Source of the DNA: Bifidobacterium lemurum
GTDB taxonomy: Bacteria; Actinomycetota; Actinomycetes; Actinomycetales; Bifidobacteriaceae
Direction: 5' to 3'
Length of the DNA stretch: 64,000 nt
NCBI RefSeq assembly: GCF_014898175.1
Contig: NZ_CP062948.1
Location: 744,001 to 808,000, forward strand
The translations under genes and the position numbers were made by a program. This document shows, piece by piece, positions 25,966 through 34,201 of the stretch. The notes beneath the pieces are model-generated. The model saw nothing but the letters and a program-made list of their open reading frames with translations. It was not told where the DNA came from and made no database searches. Each line of letters starts with the position of its first letter. Position 1 is the first letter of the stretch.

Positions 25966-26639
25966 CGCACGCCGCCGTTCTCTTTCCGGTCCGACCGATC
26001 ATAGTCCGACGGTCCCTGATTCAACAGATCCGCGCAATCCGTGCGGATTGCCTCCCACACCTCGTCGATGGTCCGGCTCGCGTCCACCACGCGGAAGCGG
26101 TTCGGTTCGGCGGCGGCCAAATCGAGAAACGCCTGCCGCGTACGCGCTTGGAAGCCATCGCCGGCGGATTCCATACGATCCTCGTCATGACGCAGTCTGG
26201 CATGCGACGCTGCCGGATCCATATCCAGCAGGTAGGTGCGCGCGGGAAGCAGTTCGCGCGTGGCCCACATGCTGAGCCCGCGGATCTCCTCAGCCGTCAG
26301 TTCGCGGCCGCCCGCCTGATAGGCCAGTGATGAGTCGAGATACCGGTCGGTGATCACCACCGCGCCGCGATCCAAGGCCGGGCGGACCACCTCGGCGACG
26401 TGCTGCGCGCGATCGGCGGCGAACAGCAGGGCCTCCGCACGCGGGGAGATATCCGCGGCCGCGCCGTCGACGCCGTGCAGCAGCATACGGCGGATGGCCG
26501 CGCCAAGCGCGGTTCCGCCAGGCTCGCGCGTCACCACGACCTCACGACCCAGGGACTCGGCGAAGGCGCGCAGACGCTCGACTTGGGTGGATTTGCCTAC
26601 GCCGTCGATGCCTTCGAAGGAGATGAACAGTCCGCACAT
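25962..26639 (-). CDS. tmk: Thymidylate kinase
   Basis: Tmk phosphorylates dTMP to dTDP in the cytoplasm for DNA synthesis. It is 225 aa. The P-loop [16 protein letters not shown] is near residue 8, the DR(Y/H) motif is [12 protein letters not shown], and REPGGTALG is the substrate-binding loop. The start at 26639 ([13 protein letters not shown]) has GAGGTAAAA before it; the frame is open nine codons further upstream. It is tightly coupled to holB by a 4-bp overlap, an arrangement seen in many actinobacteria. Confidence 0.95.
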   Translation of the reverse strand: MCGLFISFEGIDGVGKSTQVERLRAFAESLGREVVVTREPGGTALGAAIRRMLLHGVDGAAADISPRAEALLFAADRAQHVAEVVRPALDRGAVVITDRYLDSSLAYQAGGRELTAEEIRGLSMWATRELLPARTYLLDMDPAASHARLRHDEDRMESAGDGFQARTRQAFLDLAAAEPNRFRVVDASRTIDEVWEAIRTDCADLLNQGPSDYDRSDRKENGGVR

Positions 26640-26711
26640 TTTTACCTCATTGCTGCCAACGATCAACGGTTGGCGATCTACGCTCGTTTACGCTATCGCT
26701 ACTCGCGTTCA

Positions 26712-26785
26712 CGAACAGTCCACTGGACTGTTCGTCTGTTCGCTGTCACGAACAGCCCACTGGGCTGTTCGTCCGGGCTGTTCGT
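26712..26785. repeat. Tandem CGAACAG hairpins between topA and tmk
   Basis: Two perfect hairpins share the same plan. CGAACAGTCC-ACT-GGACTGTTCG covers 26712-26734 and CGAACAGCCC-ACT-GGGCTGTTCG covers 26749-26771. A lone half (GGGCTGTTCG) follows at 26776-26785. The two stems differ at one compensated base pair. No T-run follows on the minus strand, so they may attenuate or protect the topA-tmk transcript and not terminate it fully. Confidence 0.65.
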
Positions 26786-26793
26786 CATTTTTA

Positions 26794-29700
26794 TTACTTC
26801 TTTTTGGCCGGGGTTTTGGCGACCACGGCGGGGCGCGTGTACCCTTCGTTGGCGGTCAGCCAGTCGATGTCGCCCTTCACGGTAGCCGCGGTGGAGCCGA
26901 TCTTCTCGGCGATGCGCGTATTGGCCCATCCCTTGTCGGCGAGCTTCCTCACCTCGGCGCGACGCTCGGCGCGCTTCGCCTCGGCGGCGTTCACCTTCGG
27001 TGCGGCTTTCGCGCCCTTCGCTCCCTTCGCCGAAGCGGCGCGGCCGCCACGTCCGCGCCCGCGGGTCGAAGGGCCCGCCGCGCGCTTCTCCGCCAGCAGA
27101 CGGAACGCGTCGGCCGGCTCGATCGTCTCGGGAGCATACTGGCGCGGCAGCGTGCGGTTCGTCTCACCGTCGGTGATGTACGCGCCGAACCGCCCGTCCT
27201 TGATGGTCACGGGCTTGCCGGTCTCCGGATCCGCACCCAACTCGCGCAGCGGCGGCTTGGCCGCCCCGCGCCCGCGTCCACGCCCGTACTTCGGCTGGGA
27301 GAACAGCTCCTTGGCCTTATCGACGTCCACGGTGAAGATCTCGTCCTCCGAGCCCAGCGAACGCGTCTCGGACTTGCCGTCGGGCGTGGTTTTCGTCAGA
27401 TACGGGCCGTAGCGGCCGTTGTTGGCGGCGACGGTCACCTGGCTCACCTCGCCGGTTTCGGCGTTGGCCTCCTCATACGTGCCGACTTCGCGCGGCAGGC
27501 TGAGCAGACGCAGCGCATCCTCCAAAGTCAGCGATTCTGGGCTCATCGTCTTGAACAGGCTCGCCATCTTCGGACGCGGCGCGGCATCGGCCTTCTTCGA
27601 GCCTTTCTTCGCGCCCGCAGAGCCAGCGGCACCGGCCGCGGCGGTCTCGCCCTCGCCGGCGGGCATCACCAGCGCCACATATGGACCGAACCGCCCGTTG
27701 CGCACCTCGACCGTGCCACCGGTCGCCGGATCCACACCCAGTTCGCGCGGACCGCCGGAATGGTTCTCGATCAGATCATGCCCCACTTCGACGGTGAGTT
27801 CGTCGGGCGCGAGCGTATCGGGCAGGGAGGCGCGCTTGGGATTGCCCTCGGCGTCCGTATGCTCCATATCCTCCAGATACGGCCCATACCGGCCCACGCG
27901 CACGTGCAGGCCGTCGCCGATATCGATGGTGTTGATGGCGCGGGCGTCGATTTCGCCCAGCTGCGCGACCTGCTGCTGCAGGCCTTCATGCGCCTCGTCG
28001 GCGTTTGCGGCCGCGCCTTCGCCGGTGCCGAAGTAGAAGCGGGTGAGCCATTCGCGGCCGGTCTCCTTGCCGTGCGCGATCTGGTCGAGCCCGTTCTCCA
28101 TATCGGCGGTGAACTGGTAGTCCACCAGTTTGGGGAAGTTGGTCTCCAAAAGCTTGGTCACGGAGAACGCGAGCCAGCTGGGGATCAACGCCCTTCCGCG
28201 CTCGTATACGTATCCGCGGTCCATAATCGTCGAGATGATGCTCGCGTAGGTGGAGGGGCGGCCGATCTCCTTGGCTTCCAGCGTTTTGACCAGCGAGGCT
28301 TCGGTGTAGCGCGCGGGCGGCTGGGTCTCATGACCGTCGGCCACGACTTCGGAGGCGGCCAACCGCTGCCCGGTGGTCATCGGCGGCAGCGAGGCGTTGT
28401 CGTCGGCGCTTTTGCCGACCGACTTGCTTTTCGCGGCCGAATCCGACCCGTCGGCGGAGGCGGCGTCGGCACCGGCCGCAGCGGATTTCGCCGCGCCGGA
28501 CGCGCCCGCGCCACCGGTGGCCTTCATGAATCCGGGGAATTCGATCACGGTGCCGGAAGCCTGGAACACCGCCTCGCCGGTCTCGCCTGTGGGCGCGGAC
28601 AGCTTCACGGTGGCGGTCGATCCGGTGGCGTCGGCCATCTGCGAGGCGAGTGTGCGCTGCCAGATCAGCGTGTACAGGCGCAGCTGGTCGACCGGCAGTT
28701 TCGAGGCGAGTTCGGCCGGATCATGGAAGCGCGATCCCGCGGGGCGGATGCATTCGTGGGCTTCCTGCGCGCCGGCGGTTTTGGTCGCGTACTGCTTGGG
28801 CGCGTCGGATAGGAAGGCCTTGCCGTAGTGGTATTCCACGCTGGCGCGGGCGGCGGCGATGGCCTCTTGGCTCAGCGTCACCGAATCGGTACGCATATAG
28901 GTGATGTAGCCGTTCTCGTACAGGCCCTGCGCGGCGCGCATGGTGGCACGCGAGCTCATGCCGAGACGGTTGCCCGCGGTCTGCTGCAGCGTGGAGGTGG
29001 TGAACGGCGGCTGCGGACGGCGGCGGTACGGCTTGGTCTCCATCGACATCACCGTGAACGCGGCCGACTTGAGCGCGGCAGCCGCGGCGGTGGCGCCGGC
29101 CTCGTCAAGCTGCAGCACATTGTCGGAGAAGCCCGCGGGCGTCAGCTGCCCGTCGGGGCCGAAATCCTTGGAGACGGCGAGACGCTTGCCGCCCAGCGAG
29201 ACCATACGCGCGTTGAATTCGGTATGCTCCCCCAACGCGTCGGGCGCGCCGAGCGTGGCGACCACATCCCAGTAGGGCGCGCGGCGGAAGGCCATGCGCT
29301 CACGCTCACGCTCCACGATCAGACGCGTGGCCACCGACTGCACACGTCCCGCGGACAGGCCCGGCCCAACCTTGCGCCACAGCACCGGCGACAGCTCGTA
29401 TCCATACAGACGGTCGAGCACACGCCGGGTCTCCTGCGCGTCGACCATATGGCCGTCCACGTCGCGGGTCTGGCTCAACGACGCGTTGATCGCGTCCTTG
29501 GTGATCTCGTGGAACACCATGCGCTTGACGGGAACCTTGGGCTTGAGCGTCTGCACCAGATGCCATGCGATGGCCTCGCCCTCGCGGTCCTCATCAGTGG
29601 CGAGGTACAGCTCGTCGGCGTCCTTCAACGCGGCCTTCAATTCGGAGACCGTGCGCTTCTTGTCGGCGCCCACCATGTAATACGGGCGGAACCCGTCGTT

Positions 29701-29880
29701 GACGTCCACACCGAACTTGCCGAACTTCGCCTTCTCCTCGGCGGGGACCTGGCTGGGCTGCGCGAGATCGCGGATATGGCCCACCGACGCCATGACGGTG
29801 TATCCCTCGCCCAAGTAGCCGCCGATCTTGCGGGCCTTGGTCGGGGACTCCACTATAACGAGCTTGGTGCCGGTTGCCAT
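26794..29880 (-). CDS. topA: DNA topoisomerase I
   Basis: TopA relaxes negatively supercoiled DNA. It is a 1028-aa type IA enzyme. The Toprim domain is at the N-terminus (KLVIVESPTKARKIGGYLG, and ATDEDREGEAIAWHL). The catalytic tyrosine is in NGYITYMRTDSVTLS near residue 320. The C-terminal part carries several TopA repeats with a GRFGPYV-type core, as in actinobacteria. The end is a Lys/Ala/Arg-rich region with an HTH-like segment and a PAKKK tail. GAAGGAGC precedes the ATG. It heads the topA-tmk-holB group. Confidence 0.97.
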   Translation of the reverse strand: MATGTKLVIVESPTKARKIGGYLGEGYTVMASVGHIRDLAQPSQVPAEEKAKFGKFGVDVNDGFRPYYMVGADKKRTVSELKAALKDADELYLATDEDREGEAIAWHLVQTLKPKVPVKRMVFHEITKDAINASLSQTRDVDGHMVDAQETRRVLDRLYGYELSPVLWRKVGPGLSAGRVQSVATRLIVERERERMAFRRAPYWDVVATLGAPDALGEHTEFNARMVSLGGKRLAVSKDFGPDGQLTPAGFSDNVLQLDEAGATAAAAALKSAAFTVMSMETKPYRRRPQPPFTTSTLQQTAGNRLGMSSRATMRAAQGLYENGYITYMRTDSVTLSQEAIAAARASVEYHYGKAFLSDAPKQYATKTAGAQEAHECIRPAGSRFHDPAELASKLPVDQLRLYTLIWQRTLASQMADATGSTATVKLSAPTGETGEAVFQASGTVIEFPGFMKATGGAGASGAAKSAAAGADAASADGSDSAAKSKSVGKSADDNASLPPMTTGQRLAASEVVADGHETQPPARYTEASLVKTLEAKEIGRPSTYASIISTIMDRGYVYERGRALIPSWLAFSVTKLLETNFPKLVDYQFTADMENGLDQIAHGKETGREWLTRFYFGTGEGAAANADEAHEGLQQQVAQLGEIDARAINTIDIGDGLHVRVGRYGPYLEDMEHTDAEGNPKRASLPDTLAPDELTVEVGHDLIENHSGGPRELGVDPATGGTVEVRNGRFGPYVALVMPAGEGETAAAGAAGSAGAKKGSKKADAAPRPKMASLFKTMSPESLTLEDALRLLSLPREVGTYEEANAETGEVSQVTVAANNGRYGPYLTKTTPDGKSETRSLGSEDEIFTVDVDKAKELFSQPKYGRGRGRGAAKPPLRELGADPETGKPVTIKDGRFGAYITDGETNRTLPRQYAPETIEPADAFRLLAEKRAAGPSTRGRGRGGRAASAKGAKGAKAAPKVNAAEAKRAERRAEVRKLADKGWANTRIAEKIGSTAATVKGDIDWLTANEGYTRPAVVAKTPAKKK

Positions 29881-30043
29881 GCTTGCTCCTTCATCCTCCC
29901 CACGATCGCGGGGTTCTTGGCGTCATCTTACTCATGCGATACGGCCAAGCGCCAAATTGGGTGCGCCTGTTGCGCCCGGCCGCTTCGGTGCGACCATCCG
30001 CTTCAGTGCGATCGTATCATCCGCACGCCGCACGCCGGCCATC

Positions 30044-31009
30044 TCAACGCGAAGCCGGATCGGGCGGCGCGGGAGGCGCTCCGATTAGACCGATACGGGT
30101 CAGCGGCGAGGCCGTGATCTGACGCATCGCCAACGCGGAGGCGAACACCACGGCCGCGCAGGCCGCGATCAGCACCATCGAGGAGACCACCGCGCCGGAC
30201 AGCGACCATGACGCGCTCACCGACAGGCCCGGCAGCACCTGCCACACGATATACGCGGCATACGCCACGGCCAGCAGGCCCGCGGTGAGCAGCACGCTGC
30301 CCACGATCTGCGATCCGGTCGACGAGGCGCGGGACCCCACCGCGTCCATACCGGAACGCCGGGTGAACGCCATCACCACCATGGCGATGCCGCCCACCAG
30401 CAGCAGCGCCATCACCACATCGCAAGGGCGATGCCACTGGGCCACGACCACGGACACTCCCACCAGCGCCGACCAGACGGCGGCGAGAACGGCGGCGAGC
30501 GCCCGGCAGACGCGAGGGACCGCCAACACCAGCAGCATGCCGGCCGCGGCGGCCAGAATGGTGTGTCCCGAAGGCGCGGAGTTCAGCGCGCGCGATTCGG
30601 TGTTGATCAGGAACGGCCGGGGCAGCGCGCCTTTGAGCAGTTCGGCCGCGGCGCACAGCGCGCCGAAGACGACCATCTGCCCCAACAGCCACCAGCGGCG
30701 GCGCACGGCGGCGCATATCACTCCCAGCACGCCCAGCACGCAACTGACGGCGATCACCACCCAGGACCGCCCCACCACGGTCAGCAGGCCGCCGAGCAGA
30801 CCGGGCACGGGCTCATCGAAGAACGTCCAGATCATATCCTCATAGGACTGGCCTTCCGCCGTGCACACGCCCAGCCACCACGCGCCGAACGCCGCGGCCA
30901 GGAACACCGCCGCCAACACGAGGCAGATGACGCGGCTGGAGAGGCGCGGCCGTATGGCGAGCGGATCAAGACGGGCGAGTCCGCGGTCGAGTTCTTGTTC
31001 GTCGTTCAT
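30044..31009 (-). CDS. PAP2-family membrane phosphatase
   Basis: This is a 321-aa integral membrane phosphatase of the PAP2 superfamily. The three catalytic motifs are KGALPRPF, PSGHT and VVVAQWHRPCDV, in that order with the right spacing. About eight hydrophobic segments are visible. Such enzymes dephosphorylate phosphatidic acid, undecaprenyl pyrophosphate or similar lipids at the outer face of the membrane; the substrate is not known here. I chose the ATG at 31009 (MNDEQELDRG), because the longer open frame to 31189 runs through the iteron region. The ribosome binding site is weak. Confidence 0.85.
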   Translation of the reverse strand: MNDEQELDRGLARLDPLAIRPRLSSRVICLVLAAVFLAAAFGAWWLGVCTAEGQSYEDMIWTFFDEPVPGLLGGLLTVVGRSWVVIAVSCVLGVLGVICAAVRRRWWLLGQMVVFGALCAAAELLKGALPRPFLINTESRALNSAPSGHTILAAAAGMLLVLAVPRVCRALAAVLAAVWSALVGVSVVVAQWHRPCDVVMALLLVGGIAMVVMAFTRRSGMDAVGSRASSTGSQIVGSVLLTAGLLAVAYAAYIVWQVLPGLSVSASWSLSGAVVSSMVLIAACAAVVFASALAMRQITASPLTRIGLIGAPPAPPDPASR

Positions 31010-31130
31010 ACCCACGACTCTACGGCCGCACCCCAGACAGCCGCCATGGGCACGCCCGCTCACGGCAAAATCCGCACAACCCACATGGTCTCCAAGTCGT
31101 GGAACTCCACTCGCCAAGTCACCTGAATGT

Positions 31131-31196
31131 ATTTTTTGTACATTCGATGCACTATTTTTTGTACATCCGATGTCGAAATTTTTGTACATCCAATGT
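31131..31196 (+). promoter_or_regulatory. Three iterons with exact 23-bp spacing before the AAA/DUF4143 gene
   Basis: The 19-bp unit ATTTTTTGTACATTCGATG recurs as ATTTTTTGTACATCCGATG and as a third copy, AATTTTTGTACATCCAATG. The GTACAT cores are at 31138, 31161 and 31184, an exact 23-bp period. A possible -10 box TATACT (31196-31201) abuts the third copy, and the start codon follows at 31209. The array is A/T-rich in a GC-rich genome. It looks like a repressor or activator array covering the promoter; the binding protein is unknown. The rest of the 31010-31208 gap shows nothing. Confidence 0.6.
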
Positions 31197-31208
31197 ATAC
31201 TTTAGATT

Positions 31209-32471
31209 ATGAGCGAGTATATTCCCAGGCCATTGGCAGACGCCCTGCTGCAGGCGAAACGCAAAATCGTCGTTCTCGAAGGCGCGCGGGCGGTGGGCAA
31301 AACCATGATGATGCGGCAACAGCTCGCCGCGTCCGGCTTCGCCTACGAAACGCTTGCGGACCAGAACACCTACGAACTGGCGCGGGAGGATCTGCACGGC
31401 TGGCTTGGAGGACTCACACTGCCGGTCATCATCGACGAAGCCCAACGCATCGCCGAACTGCCGCTGGAAATCAAGGAAATCGCTGATGCGCTCCCCTCCG
31501 GGCAAACCCAGTTCCTGCTCACCGGCAGCGCGATCATCAACCGCGGAGGACTCGACGGACAAGACCCCCTCGCCCGACGCTCGCAGCATTTCATCATGAG
31601 CCCGCTGACCCAACGCGAGCTGCGCGGAATTCCGACCAGTCTCGTCGACGACCTGTGGGAGGGCGAGCCGAACACCGACTATGAGGAAAGCATCTCCCGC
31701 GCCGATCTGTACGATCTCATGGCGGCGGGCGGCTTCCCCGAATACTGCGCCGAATACGCGCAATACAGCGAGTGGGAACGTGAGAAACTCGTCTCCGACG
31801 ACATCCGGGCCGTGCTGGGAGACACGATTCTCCCCGACGAAAAACTCGACGTGGTCATCGCGCAGAGCATTCTCGAGAAGCTCCTCTGCACGCCGGGCGG
31901 GATTCTCAACGCCAGCGCGCTCGGCAACGAGTTGGCGCTGGACCGCCGCACCATAGACCGTTACATCGGCATTTTCATGCGCCGGTTCCTGATTCACGCG
32001 TTGCCCAATATCCGCACCACCCCCAATCGGCAGACCTTCACCCGAGCCAAAATCCACCCCGTGGACACCTCGCTCAGCATCCAGACCATGCTTTCCAAAG
32101 GGCGGGATCCACAGTCCAATCCGGTCGATTACGGCAATCTGCTGGAATCGTTCGTCGTCAATCAGATCGTCCCCTCCGTGCAATGGTCGAACGCGCATCC
32201 CGATTGCTTCTACTGGCGCGAATCCGGCAGCCATCCCAAAGAGGTGGATCTCGTCATGAGCCGGCGCAACCGACTCGTCGGAGTCGAGGTCAAATCCTCA
32301 TCCAAGGTCGCCAGGGAGGATTTCAAGGGTCTTGCCGATCTCGCCAAGGACGAACGTTTCCACCGTGGATACCTTATCTACACCGGATCGCGCATCATGA
32401 AATGGCCCGGCAACCTCTGGGCCGTCCCCATCAGCGCGCTGTGGAGCTCCGACGCCTTCGTCGGCGCATAG
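31209..32471 (+). CDS. AAA ATPase with DUF4143 domain
   Basis: This is a 420-aa protein of the AAA_14-DUF4143 family. Walker A is GARAVGKTMMM near residue 25, Walker B is LPVIIDEAQRIAEL near residue 75, and the sensor segment is FLLTGSAII. The C-terminal DUF4143 half contains a restriction-endonuclease-like core (YWRESGSHPKEVDLVMSR and GVEVKSSSKV). Members are common, often strain-variable, and of uncertain role; a defence, toxin or mobile-element link has been proposed only loosely. No Shine-Dalgarno sequence is evident; a -10 box lies about 8 bp before the ATG, so the mRNA may be leaderless. The stop abuts the SRP RNA terminator on the other strand. Confidence 0.85.
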   Translation: MSEYIPRPLADALLQAKRKIVVLEGARAVGKTMMMRQQLAASGFAYETLADQNTYELAREDLHGWLGGLTLPVIIDEAQRIAELPLEIKEIADALPSGQTQFLLTGSAIINRGGLDGQDPLARRSQHFIMSPLTQRELRGIPTSLVDDLWEGEPNTDYEESISRADLYDLMAAGGFPEYCAEYAQYSEWEREKLVSDDIRAVLGDTILPDEKLDVVIAQSILEKLLCTPGGILNASALGNELALDRRTIDRYIGIFMRRFLIHALPNIRTTPNRQTFTRAKIHPVDTSLSIQTMLSKGRDPQSNPVDYGNLLESFVVNQIVPSVQWSNAHPDCFYWRESGSHPKEVDLVMSRRNRLVGVEVKSSSKVAREDFKGLADLAKDERFHRGYLIYTGSRIMKWPGNLWAVPISALWSSDAFVGA

Positions 32472-32562
32472 AAAAACCTCCACGCACCCGTCAGAGGCCA
32501 CTTACCCTTGCTGCATTCCTGCCCTGGGGGAGTTGGGTGACATAGCGCCGCGTGGAGGCTCT
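32472..32562 (-). ncRNA. ffs: Signal recognition particle RNA, small bacterial type (4.5S)
   Basis: On the minus strand the RNA starts with GCCTCCACGC, which pairs with GCGTGGAGGT at the other end. The apical hairpin contains the conserved GGCAGGAATGCAGCAAGGG segment that binds Ffh. The closing stem is followed by TTTTT, so it doubles as the terminator. A TACACT -10 box lies about 7 bp before the start. With Ffh it delivers signal-bearing ribosomes to the membrane. Its 3' end is directly convergent with the AAA/DUF4143 gene stop. The ends are approximate by a few bases. Confidence 0.9.
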
Positions 32563-32566
32563 CACT

Positions 32567-32572
32567 AGTGTA
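32567..32572 (-). promoter_or_regulatory. -10 box of the SRP RNA gene
   Basis: TACACT on the minus strand stands 6-7 bp upstream of the inferred RNA 5' end. No clear -35 box could be set in the GC-rich repeats further upstream. Confidence 0.4.
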
Positions 32573-32620
32573 CAGCACCCCTGGTCATCGCCGTGTCGCG
32601 CGGCGTCCCTCCGCATGTTC

Positions 32621-32800
32621 CGCCGCGTCAAGCGGGGCTTCCGACGGCGACGCCGGCGCTGCGTCCCGGCACGACGGCCCGCACGTTCCGCCACCGCGTC
32701 CCGCACACGCCCCGACACGACGGCCCGCACGCTCCACCGCGACGGCTCGCACGCTCCACCACCACGACCCGCACGCTCCGCCGCGTCAAGCCACGCTTCG
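32621..32800. repeat. Imperfect GC-rich repeat tract between ffs and glf
   Basis: A C/G-rich tract contains CGACGGCCCGCACGCTCC-like units at irregular 20-45 bp steps (about 32674, 32726 and 32747, with looser ones between). It is flanked on both sides by a direct repeat, CCGCCGCGTCAAGC (about 32622 and 32777). The same frame as glf stays open through it, which can mislead start-site calls. I see no gene or RNA in it. Together with ffs it fills the 32472-32869 gap. Confidence 0.5.
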
Positions 32801-32869
32801 GGCGGGTCCGGACCACGTGCGGGTACTATGAGGAGCGAAACGAACATCGGTGATGAAAGGTTGCGTTCC

Positions 32870-34042
32870 ATGGCTGTGGATTATCCGGATTTGGTTGTTG
32901 TCGGTGCTGGCTTGTTCGGTCTGACGGTGGCGCAGCAGGCGGCGGAGCTGGCCGGGGCGCGCGTCGAGGTGATCGACGTGCGTGACCATATCGGGGGCAA
33001 CGCGTACTCGTATGTGGACGAGGAGACGGGCGCGGAGATCCACAAGTACGGGGCGCATCTGTTCCACACGTCGAGCCCGCGCGTGTGGGAGTACGTGAAC
33101 AGGTTCACCGGGTTCACGGACTACGTGCACCGCGTGTGGGCCACGCACGACGGCGAGGTGTATCCCCTGCCGACGAACCTGGGCACGATCAACCAGTTCT
33201 TCCGCGCGCACATGACGCCGGCCGAGGCGAGGGCCCTGATCGCGGAGCAGGCGGGCGAGCTGGCGGGCCAGGATCCGAAGAACCTGAACGACAAGGGAAT
33301 TTCCCTGATCGGCCGTCCCCTGTACGAGGCGTTCATCAAGGAGTACACGGCCAAGCAGTGGCAGACGGACCCGGCCGAGCTGCCGGCGTCGATCATCAAC
33401 CGCCTGCCGGTGCGGTTCAACTACGACAACCGGTATTTCCAGGACACGTGGGAGGGCCTGCCCGTCGACGGGTACACGGCGTGGATGGAGCGCATGGTCG
33501 CGGACGAGCGGATCCACGTGAGCCTGGGCGTGGACTTCTTCGACGCCTCGCAGCCGTACAACAAGGACGCGCTCAGGGCGGCGGGCGTGCCGGTGGTGTA
33601 CACGGGCCCGGTGGACCGCTACTTCGACTACGCGCTGGGCGACCTGAAATGGCGCACGGTGGACTTCAGGGAGGTGCGCTACGACGAGGGCGACCATTTC
33701 GGCTGTCCGGTGATGAACTTCTCGGACGCGGACGTGCCGTACACCAGGGCGATCGAGTTCAAGAACTTCAATCCCGAACGCCGCGAGAGCCAGAACCCGG
33801 ACAGGACGGTGGTGTGGGAGGAGTACAGCCGGTTCGCCGAGCGTGGCGACGAGCCGTACTATCCGGTGAACACCGACGCGGACAAGGAGCTGTACGCGAA
33901 ATACGAGGAGCTCGCCGCCAAGGAGCCGCTCACGGTGTTCGGGGGCCGGCTGGGCACGTACAAGTACTACGACATGCACCAGGTCATCGCCACCGCATTG
34001 GACGCGTACGAAAAGAAAATCGCCCCCATGCTCACCAAGTAA
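32870..34042 (+). CDS. glf: UDP-galactopyranose mutase
   Basis: Glf is an FAD enzyme that interconverts UDP-galactopyranose and UDP-galactofuranose, the donor for galactofuranose in cell-surface glycans. The protein is 390 aa. The dinucleotide-binding motif is VVGAGLFGLTVAQQA near residue 8. Family signatures EIHKYGAHLFHTSS, GYTAWMERM and GGRLGTYKYYDMHQV follow. The ATG at 32870 has GAAAGG before it; the open frame continues 106 codons upstream through GC-rich repeats but encodes nothing conserved. Codon usage is strikingly biased to GC-ending codons. A terminator follows at 34125. No Galf transferase is adjacent. Confidence 0.96.
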   Translation: MAVDYPDLVVVGAGLFGLTVAQQAAELAGARVEVIDVRDHIGGNAYSYVDEETGAEIHKYGAHLFHTSSPRVWEYVNRFTGFTDYVHRVWATHDGEVYPLPTNLGTINQFFRAHMTPAEARALIAEQAGELAGQDPKNLNDKGISLIGRPLYEAFIKEYTAKQWQTDPAELPASIINRLPVRFNYDNRYFQDTWEGLPVDGYTAWMERMVADERIHVSLGVDFFDASQPYNKDALRAAGVPVVYTGPVDRYFDYALGDLKWRTVDFREVRYDEGDHFGCPVMNFSDADVPYTRAIEFKNFNPERRESQNPDRTVVWEEYSRFAERGDEPYYPVNTDADKELYAKYEELAAKEPLTVFGGRLGTYKYYDMHQVIATALDAYEKKIAPMLTK

Positions 34043-34124
34043 GGGCGGCCGCCGTCGGACTTCCGGAATGAAGCGGACGTTCAGACGGTTTCCAGACAAG
34101 GACGGGAAAGCCGTCTAATTGTGA

Positions 34125-34163
34125 GGGTTCGGGGAAAATCAACGCCCCGAACCCTTGTTTTTC
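34125..34163 (+). terminator. glf terminator
   Basis: A perfect 11-bp stem, AGGGTTCGGGG with CCCCGAACCCT, has a 10-nt loop and is followed by TGTTTTT on the plus strand. Confidence 0.88.
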
Positions 34164-34201
34164 GCTCTTATCGACCGCCTTGTTCAGGGGGAACGGTTAC
34201 G

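Noticed and set aside
26350..28812. An 820-codon open frame antisense to tmk and topA
   Set aside because: High GC leaves antisense frames open. The minus-strand topA and tmk carry all expected motifs, and this frame shows none.
32552..32869. N-terminal extension of UDP-galactopyranose mutase by 106 codons
   Set aside because: It is Arg/Pro-rich low-complexity sequence, begins inside the SRP RNA gene, and the family start with its own ribosome binding site is at 32870.
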